Shown one piece after another: positions 1 through 8,918 of a DNA stretch of 64,000 nt. A program made the position numbers and the translations under genes. Origin of the DNA: Phlebotomus papatasi (Eukaryota; Arthropoda; Insecta; Diptera; Psychodidae); contig NC_077222.1 of the NCBI RefSeq assembly GCF_024763615.1, positions 81,530,001-81,594,000 on the forward strand, read 5' to 3'. Every line of letters begins with the position of its first letter. The first letter of the stretch is position 1. The notes under the pieces were generated by a model. The model saw only the letters and a program-made list of their open reading frames with translations, searched no databases and was not told the DNA's origin.

Positions 1-545
1 TTTTAATGTGTTCAGCTGTGTGGGATTCTTCAAATCCCTCAGTTTTCAGAGTGAGCGTTTTGAGCTCTCCTTTGTTAATAAAGTGAAGAGTGTACGTGAT
101 GAACGCCCTTCTTTGGAAACCATCAGTCCACATATCAAATGTAATTGAAGGACTTCCTGTTATCTCTTCGTGAATTACCTTTTGGATATTTTTTAAAACC
201 TCTGTATAAACATCATTCAACCCGTTGTTTAAAAGGTTGGTGGCTGTTGGCAGTCTATTTAGGCCTTCACAATCCTTAGTATTTAAAAGAAAACTTGCAA
301 AACCCGGAGATTCTACCATATGAAATGGAAGAAGATCCTCGCAGAACATCTTTACAAGTCTCCTTCCAATTATATATTTTTTATCTGCGGGTCTTTTCAG
401 TTGATTGCTTGGTTGTTTTTTGAAAATTGCAGATATTTTCTGTTGTTGTTCCAAAGATGCTCTTGGAGTGCTTTTGTCGATTGTAATTTTATGTTTTGTC
501 ACCAAATGATTTAATTTTGTCCCACTTGATGTTGACGTTGAATAC
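1..545 (-). CDS. BED-finger hAT transposase-like protein, exon 2 (3' end beyond window)
   Basis: Read leftwards from 545, this is an uninterrupted frame of 181 codons that continues past the window edge. It begins after a pyrimidine-rich tract and an AG acceptor at 547-546. The first base completes a codon left open by the exon at 4095-3830. Early residues give HLVTKH, the H-x4-H half of a BED zinc finger. Next come a Gln/Lys-rich linker and the hAT block RRLVKMFCEDLLPFHMVE, followed by PGFASFL. The catalytic start ITFDMWTD is followed by RRAFITYTLHF and HTAEHIK. In the hAT family the Asp near the Trp-Thr pair is the first catalytic acidic residue. The remaining catalytic residues and the dimerisation region would lie beyond position 1. 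The frame has no stop, so this is a recent transposon copy or a domesticated gene. The hAT assignment is secure; host gene versus element is not settled. Confidence 0.85.
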
Positions 546-2344
546 CTTGTATGAATATGAATGTTGCAAAAAAAACTTGCTCACATAAATTTTTTTTTAA
601 ATCACCAATTATAAAAATTAAGAATATTAATTAATTTAAACCAGGGGCCTATCGACATTTCATTTTTCCATACGTTTTTGCATAGAGGCACTGAAGAATA
701 TTGGCAAGTTTTTTCCTAAAGAGAATTGACTAATAAGTCTAATATATTTCGAAATCGTGCACTAAAAACTATCTAAAAATACATATTTCATAATCATCGG
801 CGAAATAATATAAGAACTATGAGCAAATTTGTTTAAGACGCGGTGCAATAGCTGCAAAATTTTTACAAGGGAAAGTGAAAAATATCTTCACTTTTTATTA
901 GGGTTGATACCCCCCTGATTTAAACTATATGACATGGGTGAACGTGAGATAAAATGAGACATTCTGAACACTTGAAAATTCAATATAGTTCAAAATAATA
1001 CAACCCGAGACTTCATATTTTTACAATTAGGTAACCACCACGTACGACTTTAAATGTTCACGGAATTTGAATAAAGCATAAAATAAGAGAAAAACTAAAG
1101 TTCATAAGTTTGAAAGAGTGGATCGTACGCTTCAGGGGCATAGCTTAATGCTACCTCCACTTGATCATCGTGCACCTTGTGTGGGACACAGAAGCAGTTG
1201 GATACCTAATAAAACCTAAACCGGTTCTGATGACACGTTCAAAAAACATGAAAAATATCACTATTTTGCACTAGACACTTCTTTGTTCTTTCCATTATTT
1301 TTTATTTTGTTTTTATTTTGCACTGTGACATTTACTCGGTAACTCTTCGGATGATTTCGTCAAATGCATCTCGCCCAATTCGCCATTTCCCCCTTTTCAC
1401 AATGATTGAATAGAATTTTCTTGCCAAAAATAGCCTTTAGAAAATAACTTTAAAAACGCTTTTCTCGTTCAGATAAAGAAAACTTTGTTGCCCAGTGGTG
1501 TAAAGGAATAAATTTCCTATGAAAATATGTCATCGAGGTAATTTTTAAATTTACGGGAGCCCCTAATAAAGCGTATCAAAATGTGATAATTTTACCCCAT
1601 GCCTGATAGTTTTTACCCCAGCATTTTTGAGAATGATTATAAAATAAAATAAAGTTTTAGAAAACGGCTCGATAGATGTATTTCCTTACAAAATAGACGA
1701 AAATAATTTTCACAAAGTTGTAGAGGGATAAATTTCCTATAAAACTGCGCTAATTAGAAATGTCTGTCTCCCCTATTATTTAGTGATCCCTAGTCTCACA
1801 AACCAGAAAACCATATCTGTTTCCATCGATAAGATTCATTCCAAGTTATTAAGAGAAGTTCTCTACAAGGGTAACAATCACTAAAAAAAATAAGGGATTC
1901 TTAAGAAACTTGTCAACGTGAAGAGAATTTTTTTTGAGTGGTAAAGAATGAAAGACTCTTCTGGATAATGTTGACTTATGGAGGGGTCGTCGAAGACCGG
2001 AAGTGGTTAATGTATCACTAGGCTACCCATACTGGGTAGCTTTCGTGTCAGTTCAATTGTTTTCCATGATTAATATGTTGCAAAACAACATGTTTTACCA
2101 GAACAAAACAAAACAATTGAATAGAAAATACGGTAATTTTTGAAAATTTTACAACTCAACCGATAACATCGTTTACATGAAGTCTTCCTTTTTGTCCTTC
2201 TTAAAGTCATATTTTTCAATTTTTATCACATTTATCAATTGCAATATACAAACTAGAGTAACATATCTTTCAGGAAGTAAAACTCTTACTGTAGTAAGAT
2301 TAATTTAAAACGATTTTTTGCACTTGAAAACTAAAAATGTTACA

Positions 2345-2480
2345 AATTAAATTTTATTTATTCTCTGACTGTCACACAGAACTGAAAATGGTAAGCAAAC
2401 GAAAGATCAAGATGAGTTCAGCTTCAGAAAATATGTTAGTGAGACTATAACTGAGGACACTGTAGATATTTTAACTTATC
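2345..2480. repeat. Dispersed repeat shared with 44105-44255
   Basis: This stretch and 44105-44255 share the same order of phrases: a CTCTGAC..GTG(A)CACA start, a segment with AAGCAAACGAAAG or ACTAAACGAAGAG, then GAGTTCAGCTTCAGAA or TAGTTCAAATCTTCAGAA, and AC(T/C)GAGGACACT. The two copies run in the same direction with many substitutions. No coding frame is preserved. The family is unidentified. Confidence 0.5.
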
Positions 2481-2638
2481 GCAGTAAATAAGATTTATAG
2501 AATGACAGTCTTAAGACGGTTTTACCTGATAGAGGGTTAGCTAATATTAATGACTTTATAGACATGGCAATGTATATTTGTTTGATAAAAATAAGTAAAA
2601 TTTATATAGATCAATAGGATATTGAATATTGAATTATA

Positions 2639-2715
2639 CTCCCTCCGTTCTGAAATAAGTCGTACGTTTAGAAAAAAAATCCTGTTCCGATATAAATCAT
2701 ACGTTTGGGAAAAAA
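2639..2715 (+). repeat. Stowaway-like terminal sequence with internal duplication
   Basis: The sequence at 2639 starts TA then CTCCCTCCGTTCTGAAATA. Two related units follow: GTTCTGAAATAAGTCGTACG (2649-2668), then GTTCCGATATAAATCATACG, offset by about 37 bp. Plant Stowaway MITEs and plant mariner-like elements are known to begin with CTCCCTCCGTT next to a TA target duplication. A matching inverted end was not found nearby. The call therefore rests on one end only and could be convergence. Confidence 0.35.
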
Positions 2716-2874
2716 TTGGAATTAGGGGAAAGTTTTTTGGTAAATGTTTTGTGTATCAACATTTATTTCTTATGAAGAACTATTGTTAATGTTCAGAACT
2801 AAAATTGGGATCTAATCTTGATGGTAACTTGAGGAATGAATGTCTTAAAAATGTTTTATTTTCGCGTTTTATTT

Positions 2875-3080
2875 TCAATCTAAATTAGGTGCAAAATATT
2901 GAGAGATAGAGACTTGGGACCTTCGGGGTACCCTCCCCCCATTCGTTGACTTTGGGACCATTAATATGTCCCTAATTTCCCTCCACCCTCCCCTTCGCCT
3001 CCAAAATAATGTTTTCGAGCAATCCCAAAAAACATGTTTTTGAGGAGAAGGGGTTGAAAAAAGGAAGGGTTGAAAAACTT
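2875..3080. repeat. Dispersed repeat family (AAACGGTTAGAGATAG / GTTTTCGAGCAATCCCAAA)
   Basis: This copy has GAGAGATAGAGACTTGGGAC, a C-rich stretch and TTTTCGAGCAATCCCAAA. The same elements recur in the opposite orientation at 25618-25760. Partial copies lie at 16660-16800, 19755-19840, 20270-20430, 29425-29520 and 39780-39840, and the edge of one is at 63940-64000. Several copies carry GTCACAC..TTGTCCGTCCG followed by GTCAAACGGTTAGAGATAG. No coding frame is kept. It looks like an old interspersed repeat, possibly the 3' part of a larger element. Confidence 0.55.
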
Positions 3081-3829
3081 GGTAAAATACAAATGAGAAG
3101 TACAAAATAATCTTTAATATTGTCAATATGTCAATACAAAATTAAATTCTCATAGTAAAAAATGATTTTCTCAGCAAACATATTTAATTGGTCAGTAAAA
3201 TTATAAAAGACTTAACCCATTCAGTCAATGTAATGTACTTGAAATTGAAATACTTGAGATAGAATGTTCATGTTCGTATTTTCGAATTAGTTTCTTAAAG
3301 AGTAATAGATAATTTTTTTGAAAAGAAAAAAATATCTGTTATGGGGGCGCGGGGAACCTTGAACCTTTGTCTAACACGTGTCTTAACTGTAACTGAATTT
3401 AAATTCTTTATATTAATTCATTACGAATTCTTCTGATTTAGTTAGAGTGACTATCCAGAAAAACCAATTCTGAATTAGAATTCAAATCAAGAAAGAGGAA
3501 AGAAGCCAATTTAAACAAATTCGGCGGGATGTCGAATTTTCCGTCCGCCATTTTAAGCAAAAATTTTACATGACTTTCCGCGAAGCGAGAAAAGAACAAC
3601 AAAATGTATTTCCATCCCTGTCGGACTATTTTTTCCAAGTAATTTAAAGACTAAATTAACTAAAAATTCATTCCCGACAGCAATTCAGATAACAATTGCT
3701 CAGGAATATATCATCTAAAATCACTCAATTTGCGTATAATATCTAATTCTATAATACCATGGTATGGAATGGATGGTAAGGAAAGGAAAGTTAGGTTTAA
3801 GTAGGAAAGTTAAGTTTATAAAAACTTAC

Positions 3830-4095
3830 GGTTTTATCATCTTTTTTTTTAAGCATGGCTCACAGAAGACGTGTGTATTTGAGACCTTTCTCTTGCCCTT
3901 GAAGAGAAATCCCATATAATGAGATATGTGAGAGGGGTTGGAAGATATTTCCACCCTCATCTCACCATCCCATACGATCTTCTGGTCTCCGGCTTTTGGG
4001 CCAATATCATCATCATCCTCGTCGTCGATTTGTTGCACTTCTGGTTCTGCAGTTCCACTGTCCACTGGTTCCACTGTCTCCTGAACATCCTCCAT
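3830..4095 (-). CDS. BED-finger hAT transposase-like protein, exon 1
   Basis: The exon encodes 88 residues plus two bases of a codon, then meets the GTAAGT donor at 3829. The start ATG lies in AAAATGG context. An in-frame TAG sits a few codons upstream. Residues 1-35 are acidic (EDVQETVEPV, QQIDDEDDDD). Residues 50-80 match the first half of a BED finger: SHISHYMGFLFKGKRK, then the zinc ligands in FCEPC and the basic tail KKKMIKP. Exon 2 supplies the second ligand pair in HLVTKH. In the BED family this finger binds DNA in transposases, chromatin insulators and several domesticated ZBED proteins. Splitting a BED finger by an intron is compatible with either a host gene or an element with introns. 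The upstream neighbour, 1.66 kb away on the plus strand, is the signal-peptide exon at 5756. Confidence 0.75.
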
Positions 4096-4669
4096 TTTAA
4101 ACTAAATTAAATTGATTATTGACGTGCTTGCTGCCTTGCTGCTTGCTTACTTTTCTCTCACTCAGACGGAAATGACAAAATGACAGTGCTGTTATGTCCG
4201 GCTATAGGAATTTACCCTATAACTAAATTAAGGGAGGAAGTTTCCACGGAATTCAGAGGAATTTTACGTAAAAATTTCCACGAGAGATTTCTATCAATGA
4301 AAATGGATTTTCTCAGAAAAGGAAAAACTTTTAAATGAATCTCATCGAAAAAAAAAATCGAAAATAATGGTATTATGGTTCTCCAGCCGCGTAATAAAGT
4401 AATAACTAAGTAATCAAATGAAAAATAATAAATTTAATAAATAATAAGATAAATGAATAGACAATTAAATAAATAAAAAGTAAATAAATTGCTATAAGAA
4501 ATAAGAGTGTATTCCTCTATTTACACATGCGGTGACATGCAGCCCATGCAGCAATTAAAATTTCCTGTCAAACGGGCAGGAAGACGGTTAACATGTATAA
4601 AAAAACAACACACGGCTTCCACTTAACGTACAAAACATGACTGGAGACGACCCTGGAGGTGTTCAGGAG
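4096..4669. other. Upstream region of the BED/hAT gene, no gene seen
   Basis: This would hold the 5' UTR and promoter of the minus-strand gene. Just upstream of its ATG is a run of GCAAG/GCAGCAAG repeats (about 4125-4150). Further on, 4395-4500 is AT-rich simple sequence (AATAAATAA-like). No coding frame and no clear TATA element are visible. Confidence 0.4.
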
Positions 4670-5215
4670 GACTAATCGTCCCGAGGTCTCGATCGCCCAT
4701 CATAATCCATGAATTCATAATATCTAACCATGGAATTACGAAGGGCGATCAATGATATGGCATAAGCCACTCGTTTCTAGGCAATCCCCAGAGGCTGGAG
4801 TGATTGCATTGTTGCTGACGGGATTGTTCCTCTTGTGCCAACAACAATAGGTAGCATCCCTCCGGGAGCTACTCCGAATCTTTCTGCTAACCGATCCGCC
4901 CGTCGGCGAGTCTCGTCCTGTCCTCGTGGCGGACGGCGATGTCGACCACTTGGATCCCTTCCCGATTTTGTATAATAAGGTCGGGTCTGAGACGGGCCCC
5001 GGACAGCAGATCGATTGGCGCCTCTTTCATTATCACAGCCTCTGGATCAGTTTGGGCAATTTCGTAGACGACAATATCCTGAATCATGTCATGGCGATGA
5101 ATTCGTCTTCATTTTGTGTGGGTACCGGTACACATATCCCAAGGATGTGAACCAAGGGTCCCAATCATAACGACGATTAGTCAAAATACTAGTGAGAGAA
5201 CAGAAGTCTCATACC
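4670..5215 (-). pseudogene. R2-like non-LTR retrotransposon, C-terminal endonuclease remnant
   Basis: Read leftwards, the fragment begins with MCTGTHTK and RRIHRHDMIQDIV. It continues with LRPDLIIQNREG and VVDIAVRHEDRTRLADGR, then after a frameshift GGMLPIVVGTRGTIPSATM, and ISLIALRNSMVRYYEF. These match the C-terminal part of R2-clade reverse transcriptases: a finger-like CxxxH region, the restriction-enzyme-like PD..D endonuclease core, and the final IVVG..G.IP block. At least one frameshift (near 4885) and several in-frame stops show that it is dead. The RT domain is missing, so this is a fragment and not an intact 5'-truncated copy. Family assignment is good; the exact clade (R2, R4 or related) is inferred. 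Confidence 0.8.
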
Positions 5216-5345
5216 TTTTTACTTAAGAGCAGAACCACATTTTACAGTAAGATTTTTTACCGTATTTCGTTAATTTACTCATTTCCATTGCAATTCTTAC
5301 GCAAATTATCAAAGGAGAATTTGCATATGAAGTTCAAGAAAAATG
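5215..5345. repeat. Partial copy of the AGGGCAGAATCACATTGACA MITE family
   Basis: The phrases GCAGAACCACATTTTACAGT, CCGTATTTCGTTAATTTAC and TTGCAATTCTTACGCAAAT match the arm of the palindromic MITEs at 46803-47627. Only one arm is recognisable, so it is an old half-copy. Confidence 0.6.
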
Positions 5346-5559
5346 CGTAAATATTATAAATTATGTATTTTAGAATAAGTTCTAATGCAAAATTTCGAAA
5401 TATATCAAAATGATAAGTCAAAATTATCTTTGGGAAATACTCGTCATTAGGTTCATTTTATCTCTGTAAAAATGTATGGAAAAATGAAAGTGGTGACCCC
5501 GCTGGAAATGGAACTGAATCGCCAGTTTTGTTTCAAGGTTAGCAGAATTCAGCTGAAAA

Positions 5560-6017
5560 TACATATTGTTGTAGATGGGACTTCCGGGAAGGCAGCTGAC
5601 CGCGGAAAAGGGGCTCGACGATGATTGCCGGAGGAAATCTGTCCCCTTTGACAGATGAACCAAATAAAAACCTTTTGTTTACTTCTGTATTTTATTAAAT
5701 TGACGAGAGGGGCGCTTTCAGCGCAAAGTTCACAGTCGCTAATACAGGCACAAAAATGTCTTCAAAAGGCAATTGCCAAAAGTTGTTTTGGTTTTGGTTA
5801 AAAGTGCTGGTGATCGTGACGGTGGATGCTGGGCCTTCAGCGGACCTTGGTGAGTATTTCCTTTTCCGCCTGCTTCACCCAGGCCTGATCTCCTTCGTCT
5901 AATGACAGCTGGAGGGAGTGCAGCGGCGTGACAAAGCCGGCAGCTGGAGGAGGACGTTCTTCCTTCGCGTAGAGGACAGGGTGGTTGGGCAAACCCCTCA
6001 AGTGCCTCCGCGGGGCC
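5560..6017. promoter_or_regulatory. GC-richer block around the signal-peptide exon
   Basis: Base composition shifts from AT-rich to GC-rich with many CG dinucleotides on both sides of the exon at 5756 and up to the gap. This fits a promoter and first-exon region. No TATA box is evident upstream. Candidate initiator-like phrases (TTCAGCGC, TTCACAGTC) lie at 5717-5737. Promoter assignment is inference from composition and position. Confidence 0.35.
5756..5849 (+). CDS. First coding exon of an unidentified secreted or membrane protein
   Basis: ATG at 5756 lies in CAAAAATGTC context, and an in-frame TAA at 5696-5698 lies upstream. The exon encodes 31 residues plus one base and ends at the donor GTGAGT (5850-5855). 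The peptide is a textbook signal sequence: a basic start (MSSKGNCQK), a hydrophobic core (LFWFWLKVLVIVTV) and a small-residue end (DAGPSADL), with likely cleavage near GPSA. Some receptors and secreted proteins have a first coding exon that holds only the signal peptide. Downstream exons are not visible: the 500-base gap starts 168 bp further on, and nothing convincing follows on this strand. I do not recognise the protein. A long first intron covering much of the window is possible. Confidence 0.6.
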
Positions 6018-6517
6018 NNNNNNNNNNNNNNNNNNNNNNNNNNNNNNNNNNNNNNNNNNNNNNNNNNNNNNNNNNNNNNNNNNNNNNNNNNNNNNNNNNN
6101 NNNNNNNNNNNNNNNNNNNNNNNNNNNNNNNNNNNNNNNNNNNNNNNNNNNNNNNNNNNNNNNNNNNNNNNNNNNNNNNNNNNNNNNNNNNNNNNNNNNN
6201 NNNNNNNNNNNNNNNNNNNNNNNNNNNNNNNNNNNNNNNNNNNNNNNNNNNNNNNNNNNNNNNNNNNNNNNNNNNNNNNNNNNNNNNNNNNNNNNNNNNN
6301 NNNNNNNNNNNNNNNNNNNNNNNNNNNNNNNNNNNNNNNNNNNNNNNNNNNNNNNNNNNNNNNNNNNNNNNNNNNNNNNNNNNNNNNNNNNNNNNNNNNN
6401 NNNNNNNNNNNNNNNNNNNNNNNNNNNNNNNNNNNNNNNNNNNNNNNNNNNNNNNNNNNNNNNNNNNNNNNNNNNNNNNNNNNNNNNNNNNNNNNNNNNN
6501 NNNNNNNNNNNNNNNNN
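6018..6517. other. Assembly gap (500 N)
   Basis: Exactly 500 undetermined bases. The round number suggests a scaffolding placeholder of unknown true size. Sequence just after it (CACGGTGAGAAA at 6518) resembles the end of an exon plus a donor, so an exon may lie in the gap. This is weak. Confidence 0.95.
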
Positions 6518-6529
6518 CACGGTGAGAAA

Positions 6530-7587
6530 AATTATACGAGAAAAAAAACAGGACCACATCTAACCCCTTTTTTAACTCCTCATTCAAACTCACTATGAAT
6601 GCATTTCGTGACCCTCTCGCTTTTTTTCTTTATACCATTTCAATCTTTTGTGTCCTCGCCATTATTTTTTATTTTAGAAAACACTTTCACAATTTTCAAT
6701 TCTGTGGGCCCCTCAATGGACGCTTTTTTTTCTAGTCTCTTCTATACCACATCAATGAGGGATGCATTGGACAAATATACATCTGTTTTGCATAGTTTTA
6801 GAATACGATATAAGGGTTAAGGGAAGAGAAAAAAATTATTTATTAAAATGATCACGAATGTGTGGCATCGTGGACATAAATTTCCCTTCGCCTAATATCA
6901 GGGGGTTCATAATTCATAAATCAACAATTTTATCCATCACACGTTTCAATAAACCATATTAAAACTTTTCGATAGATTAAATTCATTGATTTGCGAATCA
7001 AATGTACAAGATTGATTCACTTGAGAAGATGCTGGACCATCTGTTGCATCCATCGTTGCATTGAAGGAACAGAAAACTGTGCTTCTTTAAACATTCGGAG
7101 ATCCTTTGTGGATCAAGAAAGGAAACACCCTCGATGATGCACAGTTATTCAATTTCACTGTATTCAGTAAGGTCCAACCTTCGATCGATGGGGTTTATCG
7201 AGATCAAATTTGAAAGGGGATAAACACACAAAAAAGTTAGATACTTAAAACGAGATATTTTTGATCCTAAACCTAGGGAATTTGGGGCAAAATGTACCAA
7301 GCCAAAAATGTTAAAATTAGATATCCTTCAAGATAAAAATGACCGTTGCTTTAAATTCCCCCCTCAAGTGAACCCCTTTAAGGGGTTACATTGGTTTTAA
7401 AATTTTTGAAAATTCTTTTTTTTCTATTTAAAAGTTCACGTTTTCCAAAGAATAAAATCAAGAGGAATGGAACTTTAGGAATCAGAGCATTTTGAAAATT
7501 TCTTTGTATTCCCTCCTTTTTTCTTTTTTTGAAACTTTAATCATATTTTTTCTCAAAACTCTATTTTGAAGTCGCATACTGAAAAAA
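6530..7587. other. No gene recognised
   Basis: AT-rich sequence with homopolymer runs. I see no conserved coding frame, RNA gene or clear repeat boundary. It is compatible with an intron of the gene starting at 5756. Confidence 0.4.
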
Positions 7588-8205
7588 AGTCCCGTCCCGA
7601 AAGCCAAAATCTCGAAAAGCCAGAATCCTGACAGCCAAAATTCCGAAAATCAAAATTCCGAACGTCAATATCTTGAAAAAGCCGAAATTTAGAAATCCAA
7701 AATCCCGAAAGCCAAAATCTTATACTCTTAAAAATATTATATAGTTACTTCCGTGATTGCGTCCGCACTTGGTACCTAGTGGCAAGGGAAATTTTTCGTA
7801 TTTTCGAAAATTATTTTACTTACTTACTTACTTAACCGGCGCTACAACCAATTACTGGTCTTGGCCTGACTCAGGATCCGTTGCTACTCGAGCCTGTTAC
7901 GCGCGACTGTTCTCCAATTCCACACCCCTAATTATTTATTATTTATTATTATTATTTATTATTATTAATAGACACCGAAAATTATTTTAAGAACATATAA
8001 TTTCGTATTTTTTCAGGATATTGTTCATTCGGGATTTTAACGTTTAGAATTTTTGGTTGGAGATTTTGAATTTCGGGATTTAGACCCATGCGGGATTTCG
8101 GATCATTTGGGATTTTGTCCTTTCGGGATGTTGACCCAATTCGGATTTTGTCCTTCTGGATTTTGGCTTTTCGAGATTTCTGCATTCGGGATTTTCGCAG
8201 GCACC
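7588..8205. mobile_element. Foldback-type element with 15-bp-unit arms (copy 1, interrupted)
   Basis: The left arm (7590-7735) is about eight degenerate copies of a 15-17-bp unit close to CCCGAAAGCCAAAAT. The right arm (8030-8200) is about eleven units of the reverse complement (CGGGATTTTGGCTTT-like). The loop aligns with the loop of the second copy at 8690-8805: both have AC(T/C)TCC(G/C)..GATTG and a GGCAAGGGAAATTT-like phrase. A retroelement fragment sits in the loop, flanked by a 14-bp duplication. Arms built of short inverted arrays are the defining feature of foldback transposons. No transposase frame is present, so it is probably mobilised by another element. Confidence 0.7.
7819..7975 (-). 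mobile_element. 5'-truncated LINE 3' end with 14-bp target-site duplication
   Basis: CGAAAATTATTTTA is present at both 7805-7818 and 7976-7989, an exact 14-bp duplication around the insert. On the minus strand the insert reads WNWRTVARNR and QRILSQAKT, like the C-terminal end of many LINE reverse transcriptases. It ends in a (TAAG)n-type tail, seen as repeated CTTA at 7816-7834. The far end contains (ATT)n-like sequence. The LINE fragment at 61330-61990 has the same ending (ARDRAE, then VLSQAKTR), so both belong to one family. The insertion happened after the foldback element settled. Confidence 0.75.
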
Positions 8206-8564
8206 GAGCGCAACCTGTACTCTTTTACTATCAGAAAATATTTAGGATTTTGTGTTTAGAAAAATCTTTTACGAGTTTTGCTTGCAAAATATTAATATAG
8301 TTTATTAAAGGGATCTCTGAAAGTCAGGTCACTTTTGAAAATTTTTTCAGGGAAATTTTAGAATATTTTCTTCAACCCTATAAGGACGATTGGGTCATCG
8401 GTTATCCGAAAATTAAATTTTTCCTACGGCCACCTAAAGTCATGTTTCGCACTAAACAGGCAGAAACCTAAGTCAAATAAATCGGTTAATATATTAAAAA
8501 AAAGAAAATATGCCTTTTTCAGCCTTGATATTGTACGATTTACAGTCTATGGTATTGGGTATGT
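8206..8564. other. Spacer between foldback copies, no gene
   Basis: AT-rich sequence without recognisable coding potential or repeat ends. Confidence 0.4.
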
Positions 8565-8908
8565 GGGTCCCGGTCAAAATCCCGAACGCCAAAATCCCGA
8601 AAGCCAAAAATCACGAACGCTAAAATTCCGAAAGCCAAAATCACGAACGCCAAAATTCCGAAAGTCAAAATCCCAAATTCTTAATAGTGTCACAGCTACT
8701 CCCACGATTGTACCCGCGCTTGCTGGAGCCAAAGGGAAATCTTCTGTGTCTTAGGAAATTATTCTAAACATTTTCCTCCATATAATTTCATCCTTTTCAG
8801 GTTTTTGAAAATTCGGGATTTTGGCTTTCGGGATTTTGGCCTTTTCGGGATTTTGGTTTTGGGGATTTTGGTTTTCGGGATTTTGGCTTTCGGGATTTTG
8901 GGTGCCAC
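8565..8908. mobile_element. Foldback-type element with 15-bp-unit arms (copy 2, complete)
   Basis: The left arm (8572-8685) has about seven units of CCCGAAAGCCAAAAT type. The right arm (8808-8900) has about six units of CGGGATTTTGGCTTT type. Direct repeats TTGGGTATGT flank the element at 8555-8564 and 8909-8918, suggesting a 9-10-bp target duplication. The 120-bp loop holds GAGCCAAAGGGAAATCTT. Total length is about 344 bp. The arms are cleaner than in copy 1, so this copy looks younger. Confidence 0.75.
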
Positions 8909-8918
8909 TTGGGTATGT

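Larger units (their letters stand above)
546..3829 (-). other. Inferred 3.28-kb intron of the BED/hAT gene
   Basis: The donor at 3829-3824 reads GTAAGT. The acceptor at 547-546 is AG, preceded by a run of T and further pyrimidines at about 550-580. The two flanking exons join in phase (2+1) and together rebuild a C-x2-C / H-x4-H zinc finger, which neither exon holds alone. No other gene is visible inside. It contains local direct repeats (the phrase GATAAATTTCCTAT near 1507 and 1729), dispersed repeats at 2345-2480 and 2875-3080, and a Stowaway-like end at 2639. Confidence 0.7.

Noticed and set aside
320..514. Plus-strand 64-codon frame
   Set aside because: It is the shadow of the minus-strand hAT exon, whose conserved blocks lie in the other frame.
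4926..5150. Plus-strand 74-codon frame
   Set aside because: Shadow of the R2-like endonuclease remnant on the minus strand.
6518..6530. Exon end with donor CACGGTGAGAAA right after the gap
   Set aside because: Only three bases of putative exon are visible, so neither frame nor product can be judged.
5739..6598. Long open frames of 190-284 codons on both strands crossing 6018-6517
   Set aside because: They are open only because the 500 N cannot contain stop codons; the flanking residues show no domain.
7590..8900. CRISPR-like array
   Set aside because: Units are about 15 bp, degenerate and without spacers, arranged as inverted arms. This is a eukaryotic foldback element.
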